NCBI GenBank assembly: GCA_025966255.1
Contig: JAOPVG010000577.1
Coordinates: 1 to 6,004, forward strand
Origin: Jatrophihabitans sp.
GTDB lineage: Bacteria; Actinomycetota; Actinomycetes; Mycobacteriales; Jatrophihabitantaceae
Direction: 5' to 3'
Length of the DNA stretch: 6,004 nt
Shown: one piece after another, positions 1 to 5,573 of the stretch
Position numbering within the stretch: position 1 is the first letter of the stretch
Layout of the letters: each line of letters starts with the position of its first letter
Translations under genes and position numbers: made by a program
The notes under the pieces: generated by a model
What the model saw: only the letters and a program-made list of their open reading frames with translations
What the model was told of the DNA's origin: nothing
Database searches by the model: none

Positions 1-1241
1 AGGTAACTGCCGCCACAGCTGCCGTTCGAGCCGGTCGTCACGTCGAACAACGCGCCCGCGTGCGCGTACGGGTACGACCCGGCCGTCACCGAGTTGCCGG
101 CCAACGCGTAGACCGACGCGACCAGCGGTGACGACAGGCTGGTGCCGCCGACCTGCGCCCAACCGTTGAGCCCCTGGGCCAGACCGAGCGAGATCAGCGT
201 GTCGCACAGCGAAGCCACCGAGCAGTTGTTGTACGTGTCGTAGACACCCAGGCCGGAGGCCGGATCCGCGACCGCGGAGACGTCGCCCACCGTGCGTCGC
301 GCACAGCCCGGGTCGGTCTGCCACGACGGCTTCGGCTCGAACTGCGAGCAGCCACTGCCGGCGCCCGACCACACCTTCTCCGTCCAGCCGCGGGCATTGC
401 TCGCGGCCGTGAGCGTCGTCCCACCGACCGCCGTGACGTACGGCGAGGACGCCGGCCACGACACGCCGTAGCCGGAGTCACCGGTCGATGCGGTGATGGC
501 GACACCGGGGTGATTCAGGTGCGCGTCGGCGGCCAGGATCGTGCTGTCCTCGGCGCCGCCGTAACTGTTGGAGACGGCCACCGCGCCGAGCCGCACCGCG
601 GTGTCGACGGCCGTCATGAGCGGCCCGTCCTGGGGAGCACTGGCTTCGACGAGCAGGATGTGGCAGTCCGGGCACGCGGCCGACACGGCGTCCAGATCGA
701 GGCTGATCTCCTCGGCCCAGCCGTAGTCGCCCTTCGGCAGCGGGCTGGCGGCGCCGTTCTCGTTCACCTTGCGGAAGCAGCCGTTGGCGGTCGTGCACGG
801 CGGCAGGCCGTACGCGGCGCGGTACTTCGCGAGGTCGGCCTCTGCCTTCGGATCGTCGTAGGCATCGACGATCGCGACAGTGCGCCCGTTCGCGTGCAGA
901 CCGGCGAGCTTGTACGCGGACTGGATCTGCGTCGGGCCGAGTCCGAGCGGACCCTTGGTGATGGCCGGCCCGCGCGCGCCGTGCCCGGAGCGCACCTTGC
1001 CGAAGCAGGTGACTGCGGACGCAACGCGCGGATGCGCCGCGGGCAGCAGTGACTGGACGAGCCGGTTCGCCGGGTTGGCGCAGCCGAAGTCGACGAACGA
1101 GCCGAGGCCGGCGGTCGGACGCGCCGGCTGCGCTGCAGCCGGCACCGCGACACTCAGGGCCAGGGCGGGAAACAGGACGGTGCTCAGGACGGCGAGTAGC
1201 CGGCGCCGCGGCCGCGTCTGCTCGGACGGGGACTTCACCAT
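1..1241 (-). CDS. Secreted S53-family (sedolisin-type) serine-carboxyl peptidase, C-terminus cut by the window edge
   Basis: An uninterrupted reading frame gives 413 residues before the left edge cuts it. The start is ATG at 1241, with a GAGGTGG Shine-Dalgarno-like stretch just upstream; the next codon, GTG, is an alternative start. Residues 1-37 look like a Sec signal peptide: basic RPRRR, a hydrophobic core, and a likely cut after AAA37. The S53 catalytic domain begins near residue 98 (LGPTQIQSAY). Catalytic residues seen by motif are E178 and D182 (EEISLD), the oxyanion Asp D255 (TGDSG) and the nucleophile S368 (GTSLSSP). D400 in FDVTTGSNG matches the usual start of the C-terminal calcium site, most of which lies outside the window. 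Known S53 enzymes are endopeptidases, often acid-active. Only about 60 residues separate the signal peptide from the catalytic domain, too few for a standard pro-kumamolisin domain. Cysteines (C54, C79 and several near residues 140-200) suggest disulfides. It is divergent from the amino-acid permease. The family is very likely; the substrate is unknown. Confidence 0.93.
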   Translation of the reverse strand, partial: MVKSPSEQTRPRRRLLAVLSTVLFPALALSVAVPAAAQPARPTAGLGSFVDFGCANPANRLVQSLLPAAHPRVASAVTCFGKVRSGHGARGPAITKGPLGLGPTQIQSAYKLAGLHANGRTVAIVDAYDDPKAEADLAKYRAAYGLPPCTTANGCFRKVNENGAASPLPKGDYGWAEEISLDLDAVSAACPDCHILLVEASAPQDGPLMTAVDTAVRLGAVAVSNSYGGAEDSTILAADAHLNHPGVAITASTGDSGYGVSWPASSPYVTAVGGTTLTAASNARGWTEKVWSGAGSGCSQFEPKPSWQTDPGCARRTVGDVSAVADPASGLGVYDTYNNCSVASLCDTLISLGLAQGLNGWAQVGGTSLSSPLVASVYALAGNSVTAGSYPYAHAGALFDVTTGSNGSCGGSY

Positions 1242-1357
1242 GACCACCTCGAGGTCGGGCGCCGGGGGCGCTGCGGTGCCGGCGGCGCGAGGCGTCTTCG
1301 GCGGGTTTGGACAGAGAATGGCACGTTGTCCGTTATCTGAGCGTTGGCCGCCCGGCA

Positions 1358-1385
1358 TACCTAGCTCGTCGTCCATAGCCGACAA
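1358..1385 (-). promoter_or_regulatory. Candidate promoter for the S53 peptidase gene
   Basis: On the minus strand, TTGTCG (1385-1380) and TAGGTA (1363-1358) are separated by 16 bp. They resemble the actinobacterial housekeeping pattern TTGACA and TAGGAT. The box lies about 115 bp upstream of the peptidase ATG, so the transcript would have a long GC-rich leader. This is a pattern match by eye only. Confidence 0.33.
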
Positions 1386-1386
1386 T
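1381..1386 (+). promoter_or_regulatory. Possible -10 box for a leaderless permease transcript
   Basis: GACAAT matches TATAAT at four of six positions and ends 6 nt before the GTG at 1393. No Shine-Dalgarno sequence precedes that GTG. A leaderless mRNA, common in actinobacteria, would explain both facts. No good -35 box is visible at the right distance, so support is weak. The box overlaps the -35 proposed for the opposite gene. Confidence 0.22.
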
Positions 1387-1392
1387 TCACCG

Positions 1393-2628
1393 GTGACCGC
1401 ATCCCTCCGGAGGCGCCTGGGCGTCGGTGACGCGGTCGTCGTCGGGCTCGGGTCAATGCTCGGGGCCGGAGTGTTCGCCGCACTCGCGCCGGCCGCCCGC
1501 GCCGCCGGTCCCGGCCTGCTGCTCGGCCTCGCCATCGCGGCCGTCGTCGCATACTGCAACGCGACCTCCTCGGCCCGGCTGGCCGCGCTGTATCCGGAGT
1601 CCGGCGGCACTTATGTATACGGCCGGCGGCGGCTGGGACCGTTCTGGGGCTACCTCGCCGGATGGTCGTTCGTGGTCGGCAAGACGGCAAGTTGTGCGGC
1701 CATGGCCCTGACGTTCGCGTCGTACGCGGCGCCGTCGCACCTGCGTCTCGTCGGGGCGGTGGCCGTGGTCGCCCTCACGGCGCTGACCCTGCGTGGCGTG
1801 CAGAAGTCGGCGTGGGCAACGCGGGTGATCGTGTCCCTCGTCCTGCTGGTGCTCGCAGCGGTGGTGGTGGCGTGTCTGGCCGGCGGGACCGCATCGCCGG
1901 CGCGGCTCAGCCCCTTTCCGGGCAGCGGCGTGCATGGCGTCCTGCAGGCGGGCGGGCTGCTGTTCTTCGCCTTCGCCGGTTATGCGCGCATCGCCACACT
2001 CGGCGAGGAGGTACGCGAACCCGCCCGCACGATCCCGCGGGCGATCACGGTGGCGCTGGCGATCACGGTGGTGGTCTACGCGGCCGTCGCGCTGGCCGCG
2101 CTGTTGGCGGCGGGGGCGCCGGCGCTGGCCGGCTCGACCGCGCCGCTGCGAACGGCGGTCGAGGCGGGTAGCTTGCACTGGCTCGGGCCGGCCGTGCAGG
2201 TGGGCGGCGCGCTGGCGTCACTCGGTTCGCTGCTGGCCCTGCTTCTCGGTGTCTCGCGGACGACGCTGGCCCTGGCCCGTGATCGGTACCTGCCGTCGGC
2301 CTTGGCCGATGTTCACCCCCGTCTTGGCGTCCCGCAGCACGCCGAGGTGGCCGTCGGGGTGATGGTGCTCGTCCTCGTCCTGACGACGGATCTGCGCTCG
2401 GCGATCGGTTTCTCCTCCTTCGGGGTGCTCGTGTACTACGGCATCGCGAACGCCAGTGCCTTCACGCTGACGGCGGCGGAACGGCGTCCGCCGCGCTGGC
2501 TGCCCGTCCTCGGCCTGCTCGGCTGCGCGATCCTCGCGGTGAGCCTGCCCGCGGTGTCGGTACTGTCCGGCGTCGCGGTGCTCGCGCTCGGCTGCGTCGC
2601 GTACTTGGCGACGCGTCGAGGCTCGTAG
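1393..2628 (+). CDS. APC-superfamily amino-acid permease
   Basis: Predicted integral membrane transporter of 411 residues with about 12 hydrophobic segments, ending at TAG 2626-2628. Motifs of the amino acid-polyamine-organocation superfamily are clear. The broken TM1 carries GLGSMLGAGVF (residues 18-28), the usual site for binding the substrate carboxyl and amino groups. YPESGGTYVYG (67-77) is followed by LGPFWGYLAGW. The TM6 motif FFAFAGYARIATLGEEV (191-207) leads into REPARTIPRAI. It probably imports or exchanges amino acids at the cytoplasmic membrane; the substrate cannot be read from sequence. I chose GTG 1393 because family members usually begin a few residues before the LRRRLGVGDAVV segment. 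The frame is open much further upstream, and ATG 1318 would add 25 residues of unlike character. The permease is divergent from the S53 peptidase, so importing released amino acids is a reasonable inference. It is convergent with the downstream hydrolase gene. Confidence 0.9.
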   Translation: MTASLRRRLGVGDAVVVGLGSMLGAGVFAALAPAARAAGPGLLLGLAIAAVVAYCNATSSARLAALYPESGGTYVYGRRRLGPFWGYLAGWSFVVGKTASCAAMALTFASYAAPSHLRLVGAVAVVALTALTLRGVQKSAWATRVIVSLVLLVLAAVVVACLAGGTASPARLSPFPGSGVHGVLQAGGLLFFAFAGYARIATLGEEVREPARTIPRAITVALAITVVVYAAVALAALLAAGAPALAGSTAPLRTAVEAGSLHWLGPAVQVGGALASLGSLLALLLGVSRTTLALARDRYLPSALADVHPRLGVPQHAEVAVGVMVLVLVLTTDLRSAIGFSSFGVLVYYGIANASAFTLTAAERRPPRWLPVLGLLGCAILAVSLPAVSVLSGVAVLALGCVAYLATRRGS

Positions 2629-2632
2629 CGGG

Positions 2633-2692
2633 CGGATAGGTGTCGGGCGGCGCCGGCCGGCTGCTGGTCTGCGGACGGGCCAGGTCTATCCG
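2633..2692. terminator. Possible bidirectional terminator between convergent genes
   Basis: The 64-bp gap between the permease stop and the hydrolase stop is bracketed by a perfect 7-bp inverted repeat, CGGATAG (2633-2639) and CTATCCG (2686-2692). Two flanking G-T wobble pairs could extend it inward. The enclosed sequence is rich in short GC palindromes, such as CGGCGCCG at 2648-2655. The position suits a shared terminator, but there is no T-tract and the loop is long. Confidence 0.28.
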
Positions 2693-4135
2693 TCAGCCGG
2701 TCGTCGCGCACGGGGCGAACAACGCTCGCGTCGGGAAGTGGGTCGGATCGGCATAGGCCGTCTGGTCGGTGAAGCGGCAGCCGTATGTCGGCGCCGCAAC
2801 CACCCGCGGATCGGTCACGACATCGCCGGCCGGCCGCGCCACGGGCTGCCCGTGGTGAGCGCGGCTCTCGACCCACTTCTGCAGGTCCGCCCAGGCCTGG
2901 CCGACCTCGACCGGCGTGTATTCGCAGTGACCGGCTTCGCGGACGGCGCGTTGCACGAGCAGGTTCGACTCGCCGTGCCACGCGACCCGCTGGGCGTAGG
3001 CCTCTTCCATCGAGAACGGGACGAACATGTCGCCCAGACCGTGCAGCGTGAGCACCGGAACCCGTGGATCACCGACGATGCGCGGGATCTGCGTCAGGTC
3101 CAGGGTCAGCCGCGCGCGCAGGTCGGTCGGGACGACGCGTTGTACCGTCCGGTTCACATCGACCGGCGAGTTCGGCGTGTAACGGGTGAGCACGTTCTGG
3201 GCCACGCGGCCGGGGTTCTGCGCGAGCGTCCCGCCGTTGTCGGGCTTGCCGAGGGAGAACAGGAAGTCCTTCCAGATCGAGAACGAGGCGTCGGCACCGG
3301 GCCGCGGGCCGCCCGACTGTTGCACGGTGATCGCCTGCAGCTGCTGGCCCAGCGGGTTGGTCGGGCTCTGCCCCCGCGCGAGGTGATCGATGCCGAGCTT
3401 GGATTCGATGGTCGGTACGGCGGTCGTCTGATAGTCGTCCGGGAAGGGGTAGGCGCGGACGCCGGCGAGATCTTGTGCGACGAGGTTGTAGTCGGTGAAG
3501 AAGTCGAAGAGCCGGTCGTCGCCGAGTACGCCGCACATCGGCAGCGCACCGGCGTAGAAATCGGGATACTGCTCCAGCGAGCGGCCGATGACCTGCCCGC
3601 CCATCGAGACGCCCACGATGTAGGTCCGCACCGGCCGGCGGTGCAACAGCGCGCCCACGTGCTGGGCGAGATCGTGTTCGGAGATGACGCCGGAGCGGAC
3701 GTCGTAGCCGTTGTCGGTGTAGCTGGACGCGGCCCACGCGTATCCCTCGTCGACGAGTGTCTGACGCAGCCCGTAGTTCGGCGGGTCGACGGTCAGCACC
3801 GTGCCCTCACCGCGGTAGCCGTGCGCCCACATGACGAGCTGACCGTTCCAGTGCGCCGGTACCTCGAGGTCGAACGCGGCGTGTTCGTAGACGCCCTGGG
3901 TGACTGTGGTCGGTGCGCCACCGGCGGTCAGTGGGGTCAGCGGTGGGTTGGAGATCGTGTAGCCCGGCAGCGGCTGCGAGCCGTCCCCGCTTGGCCCGGG
4001 TCGATCTGCGGGACGGGCCTGCGCGCTCGTCGCCGCCCCGAAGGCCGCTCCGAAGACCGCTCCGAAGACCAGGACGACGATTGCCGTCAGGGTGGTGATG
4101 ACGGACCGGACGGAACGTCCAACGCCTCGTTGCAC
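2693..4135 (-). CDS. Secreted alpha/beta hydrolase with large cap insertion
   Basis: 480 residues, GTG start at 4135, TGA stop at 2693-2695. A GGGGG run (4141-4145) about 5 nt before the start is a weak ribosome site. Residues 1-40 form a signal peptide: basic MQRGVGRSVR, a long hydrophobic stretch, and a likely cut after AQA40. The alpha/beta-hydrolase core shows the oxyanion-region motif WAHGYRGEG, the nucleophile elbow GVSMGG with S177, the acid D369 in HGLGDMFVPF, and the base H403 in AGHCEY, so the triad looks complete. About 190 residues separate Ser from Asp, which implies a large inserted cap domain (roughly residues 195-340) and may define a narrow substrate range. C-terminal cysteines in YGCRF and FAPC could form a disulfide that fastens the tail. 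It is probably an extracellular esterase or peptidase-like hydrolase; I cannot name the substrate. Its neighbours are a secreted protease and an amino-acid permease, which suggests extracellular nutrient processing. Confidence 0.88.
   Translation of the reverse strand: MQRGVGRSVRSVITTLTAIVVLVFGAVFGAAFGAATSAQARPADRPGPSGDGSQPLPGYTISNPPLTPLTAGGAPTTVTQGVYEHAAFDLEVPAHWNGQLVMWAHGYRGEGTVLTVDPPNYGLRQTLVDEGYAWAASSYTDNGYDVRSGVISEHDLAQHVGALLHRRPVRTYIVGVSMGGQVIGRSLEQYPDFYAGALPMCGVLGDDRLFDFFTDYNLVAQDLAGVRAYPFPDDYQTTAVPTIESKLGIDHLARGQSPTNPLGQQLQAITVQQSGGPRPGADASFSIWKDFLFSLGKPDNGGTLAQNPGRVAQNVLTRYTPNSPVDVNRTVQRVVPTDLRARLTLDLTQIPRIVGDPRVPVLTLHGLGDMFVPFSMEEAYAQRVAWHGESNLLVQRAVREAGHCEYTPVEVGQAWADLQKWVESRAHHGQPVARPAGDVVTDPRVVAAPTYGCRFTDQTAYADPTHFPTRALFAPCATTG
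4033..4068 (-). repeat. 12-bp tandem repeat (3 units) inside the hydrolase signal peptide
   Basis: Two perfect copies of CCGCTCCGAAGA (4045-4056 and 4057-4068, plus-strand reading) are preceded by a copy matching 10 of 12 bases (4033-4044). They encode a Gly-Ala-x-Phe-like repeat within GAVFGAAFGAAT in the hydrophobic core. The 12-bp unit keeps the frame, so copy changes would lengthen or shorten the signal peptide by four residues. Confidence 0.8.
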
Positions 4136-4153
4136 TGTTGCCCCCAGCGTGAT

Positions 4154-4169
4154 GACTCAGGACCGAGTC
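4154..4169. promoter_or_regulatory. Short inverted repeat upstream of the hydrolase gene
   Basis: GACTC (4154-4158) and GAGTC (4165-4169) form a perfect 5-bp inverted repeat with a 6-bp spacer, about 20 bp before the hydrolase GTG. It could be an operator or a small leader hairpin. The rest of this 112-bp intergenic region also holds a direct repeat, CGGACA at 4198-4203 and 4207-4212. I could not identify a convincing promoter here. Confidence 0.25.
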
Positions 4170-4230
4170 GAGCGGAGCATTGACTGTACGGCCAATCCGG
4201 ACACAACGGACAGAGTTGATTTTCCGTCGA

Positions 4231-4246
4231 GTCCGTGCGCGCGGAC
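4231..4246 (-). terminator. Possible hairpin terminator of the VOC gene
   Basis: GTCCG (4231-4235) pairs with CGGAC (4242-4246). A T-G wobble adds a sixth pair around a GCGC loop. The hairpin begins one base past the VOC stop codon on the minus strand. There is no T-run after it, as is common for actinobacterial terminators. The short stem keeps confidence modest. Confidence 0.38.
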
Positions 4247-4247
4247 G

Positions 4248-4601
4248 TCAGTCGCGATGGCTCACGATGTTGATGACGTTGCCGTCCGGCGCTCGGACAA
4301 AGAACCGGCGCACCCCCCATGGCTCGGTCGTTATCGGGTGCACGATCTCGTAGCCGAGTTTCTGAGCTTCCGCATAAGCACCTTCGACGTCATCCGTGTG
4401 GACGGAGATGACCGAGTCTTCGGGTGCGGTTGCGTCGCGCGTTACGAGCTGGACGTTCGCCCTGCTGTCGGGAGAGCTGTAGCGGGCCACCCATCCCAGG
4501 TTGAACTCCTCGGTACTCAGCCCGAGGTAGTCGGTGTAGAAGCTCCTACTTGCCTCGACGTCAGCCACTCGAAGGTTGGCCATAATGCGTGTGGCGCGCA
4601 T
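4248..4601 (-). CDS. VOC-superfamily protein (glyoxalase/bleomycin-resistance fold)
   Basis: 117 residues, ATG at 4601, TGA at 4248-4250, with a strong AGGAGG ribosome site (4607-4612) 5 nt before the start. The vicinal-oxygen-chelate fold appears as two beta-alpha-beta-beta-beta halves. The first has MANLRVADVEASRSFYTDYLGL (residues 7-28 region); the second has VISVHTDDVEGAYAEAQKLGY and ends in the classic FVRAPDGNVINIV. By manual alignment to E. coli glyoxalase I (ligands H5, E56, H74, E122), the equivalent positions here are M7, Q51, S63 and N111, so the standard metal site is absent. A metal-independent role, such as ligand binding or drug sequestration in the manner of bleomycin-resistance proteins, is therefore more likely than glyoxalase activity. 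It is probably cytoplasmic and a single-gene transcript. The family is clear; the substrate is unknown. Confidence 0.87.
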   Translation of the reverse strand: MRATRIMANLRVADVEASRSFYTDYLGLSTEEFNLGWVARYSSPDSRANVQLVTRDATAPEDSVISVHTDDVEGAYAEAQKLGYEIVHPITTEPWGVRRFFVRAPDGNVINIVSHRD

Positions 4602-4606
4602 GCGGT

Positions 4607-4612
4607 CCTCCT
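4607..4612 (-). promoter_or_regulatory. Ribosome binding site of the VOC gene
   Basis: The minus strand reads AGGAGG, a full consensus Shine-Dalgarno, 5 nt before ATG 4601. This fixes the start in preference to the internal ATG codon for M7. Confidence 0.75.
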
Positions 4613-4650
4613 GGTTGCAGCGGATGCGCCTGATGATCGTCCGTACGCTG

Positions 4651-4864
4651 CGCCGTGTCGATACTCGCCACGTGCACCGCGACCATCGCGGCTACGGCTA
4701 CGGCAAGGCGATCACCGTCGCCGCGGCGGCCGCACTTCAGGAGCTGGGCTCGTCGAGCGCGATCGTCTGTACCCCGAGCCTCAATGTCGGCGCCGTCGCC
4801 ACCTACAAGACAGCCGGCTTCCAGCAACTCCCTGAGGTTCCGGGACCGATGCCGGGACGCCTAG
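4651..4864 (+). pseudogene. GNAT acetyltransferase remnant, 5'-truncated and frameshifted
   Basis: The plus strand encodes the C-terminal half of a GNAT N-acetyltransferase. HRDHRGYGYGKA is motif A, the acetyl-CoA pyrophosphate loop of R/Q-x-x-G-x-G/A type. It is followed by ITVAAAAALQELGSSSA, then TPSLNVGAVATYKTAGF, the usual Asn...Tyr...GF motif B region. No N-terminal half is found upstream: by 4601 the opposite strand is already the VOC gene, and no other frame between 4602 and 4650 looks GNAT-like. After LPEV (ending 4839) the frame runs on into unrelated sequence. Skipping one base gives RDRCRDA and a stop at 4862-4864, a GNAT-like ending, so one base was probably inserted around 4837-4840. 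There is no plausible start or ribosome site. A truncated but expressed fragment cannot be excluded. In an intact gene this would acetylate an amine, possibly with a role in drug resistance. Confidence 0.68.
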
Positions 4865-4947
4865 GTGTGCTTCCACGGCCGACCAGTCCCAGTGTTGCCA
4901 TGCCTGCGATGACCTCCTGTTTGAGGGCTGCATTGCCTGAAGTCCAG

Positions 4948-4982
4948 GGCCTCCACAGCCCGCCGTCGGGGCTGCGGAGGCC
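4948..4982 (-). terminator. Strong hairpin terminator of the SnoaL-like gene
   Basis: GGCCTCC (4948-4954) pairs with GGAGGCC (4976-4982), and CAGCCC (4956-4961) pairs with GGGCTG (4969-4974). This makes a 13-bp stem with a single A/C mismatch and a 7-nt loop. It starts 9 nt past the stop codon of the minus-strand SnoaL-like gene. No T-tract follows in that direction, which is typical of actinobacterial hairpin terminators. It would also stop plus-strand read-through from the GNAT remnant. Between that remnant and this hairpin (4865-4947) I see no gene. Confidence 0.62.
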
Positions 4983-4991
4983 GCGGGGTGA

Positions 4992-5474
4992 TCAGAAAAC
5001 GTAGGGGATGTCGTGGATGACTTCCTGATGGCTGATGCGCCAGGTTCCGTCGGTGCGACGGAAGCTGAATCGGTAGTACCCGGACTCGATGGGCTTGATG
5101 CTGCCCTGAGCGCCGAAGGTGCCGGCGGCCCACCCGCCCTCGGGCCTCTTGATTCCGACGACGTTGTAGGTGATGAACTGGGTTTCGATGCTGGCCTCGT
5201 CGCCGTCGATGCTGACCAGGTGGTCGTAGGTGGTGTGGTGGCTCCAGCCCAGGGGCGGGTGCGGCGCCATCGCCACGGTCATGGCCTGTTCGATCTGCTC
5301 GGAGCCGGTGAGTTTCCCCAGCGGTTCCCCATCGTCTAGCCCATTCGGTCCGTGATAGCTGACCTCGACAACCGCGTCGGCCTCGTAGAGCGCGGCCATC
5401 GCCGCGCCGTCGCGACGGTCCGCGGCCCGGGTGTATAGCGACACGAGCTGCTTGATCTCGTTCTCAGTACTCAT
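4992..5474 (-). CDS. SnoaL-like / NTF2-fold protein
   Basis: 160 residues, ATG at 5474 with GGAG (5481-5484) 6 nt upstream, TGA at 4992-4994. The N-terminal helix pattern IKQLVSLYTRAADRRDGAAMAALYEADAVVEV is typical of SnoaL-like NTF2-fold proteins (quoted here as the region of residues 7-38). The beta-sheet half follows, with GWSHHTTYDHLVSIDGD (about residues 76-92), then GYYRFSFRRTDGTWRISHQE (about 132-151). The fold forms a conical barrel used by polyketide cyclases, dehydratases, isomerases and many uncharacterised proteins. The His pair in GWSHHTTYDH and the conserved Asp/Arg in the first helix could line the pocket, but no specific reaction can be assigned. There is no signal peptide, so it is cytoplasmic. 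It is divergent from an Rrf2 regulator across an AT-rich region and is likely controlled by it. The stop is followed by a strong hairpin, so it is probably transcribed alone. Confidence 0.86.
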   Translation of the reverse strand: MSTENEIKQLVSLYTRAADRRDGAAMAALYEADAVVEVSYHGPNGLDDGEPLGKLTGSEQIEQAMTVAMAPHPPLGWSHHTTYDHLVSIDGDEASIETQFITYNVVGIKRPEGGWAAGTFGAQGSIKPIESGYYRFSFRRTDGTWRISHQEVIHDIPYVF

Positions 5475-5509
5475 GGTGTTCTCCGGTTCTCTCTGTGGTC
5501 CTTCGTCGG

Positions 5510-5540
5510 GTACATAATCTGCACTAGTGAAAAGTACATA
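5510..5540. promoter_or_regulatory. GTACATA direct repeats flanking a CACTAGTG palindrome
   Basis: GTACATA occurs at 5510-5516 and 5534-5540, a 24-bp period, with the perfect 8-bp palindrome CACTAGTG (5522-5529) between them. This is the side nearest the SnoaL-like gene. On the minus strand TTATGT (5517-5512) could serve as its -10 box, about 37 bp before the ATG, with no good -35. The whole stretch is far more AT-rich than its surroundings, as expected for a promoter and operator. Confidence 0.42.
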
Positions 5541-5556
5541 TGACTGGGAGAGAAAT

Positions 5557-5573
5557 GCAACTGTAAAAGTTGC
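5557..5573. promoter_or_regulatory. Candidate Rrf2 operator, perfect inverted repeat
   Basis: GCAACT (5557-5562) and AGTTGC (5568-5573) form a perfect 6-bp inverted repeat around a 5-bp AT-rich spacer (GTAAA). It directly abuts the -10 hexamer and overlaps its TG extension, about 58 bp before the Rrf2 gene. Dimeric winged-helix Rrf2 proteins bind dyad-symmetric sites and often autoregulate. Binding by this particular regulator is inferred from position. Confidence 0.55.

Noticed and set aside
510..1052. A 180-residue plus-strand frame within the S53 peptidase region
   Set aside because: It is antisense to a peptidase frame whose catalytic motifs are intact, and has no motif of its own.
1327..1334. 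TGTCCGTT shared with the reverse strand at 4205-4212, upstream of the other secreted hydrolase
   Set aside because: An 8-base match between two intergenic regions of this size is expected by chance about every other comparison, and the orientation relative to the genes differs.
880..1392. Upstream in-frame extension of the permease to position 880
   Set aside because: This part is antisense to the S53 peptidase gene and its leader, shows no permease-like sequence, and would add 171 residues before TM1.
1453..2178. A 241-residue minus-strand frame opposite the permease
   Set aside because: It is rich in Arg, Gly and Gln, with no hydrophobic core or motif, as expected for the reverse strand of a membrane-protein gene.
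2738..4183. A 481-residue open frame on the plus strand, almost fully opposite the secreted hydrolase
   Set aside because: It has no recognisable motifs and a composition typical of the antisense of a GC-rich gene. The minus-strand frame has a signal peptide and a full catalytic triad, so the plus-strand frame is a shadow.
4092..4835. A 247-residue plus-strand frame spanning the VOC region
   Set aside because: It is opposite the VOC gene, which has a consensus ribosome site and clear family motifs. The frame also runs out of register with the GNAT remnant.
4861..5133. A 90-residue minus-strand frame overlapping the end of the SnoaL-like gene
   Set aside because: It crosses the strong terminator hairpin and lies out of frame within the SnoaL-like gene. 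Its composition is Arg/His/Pro-rich shadow.
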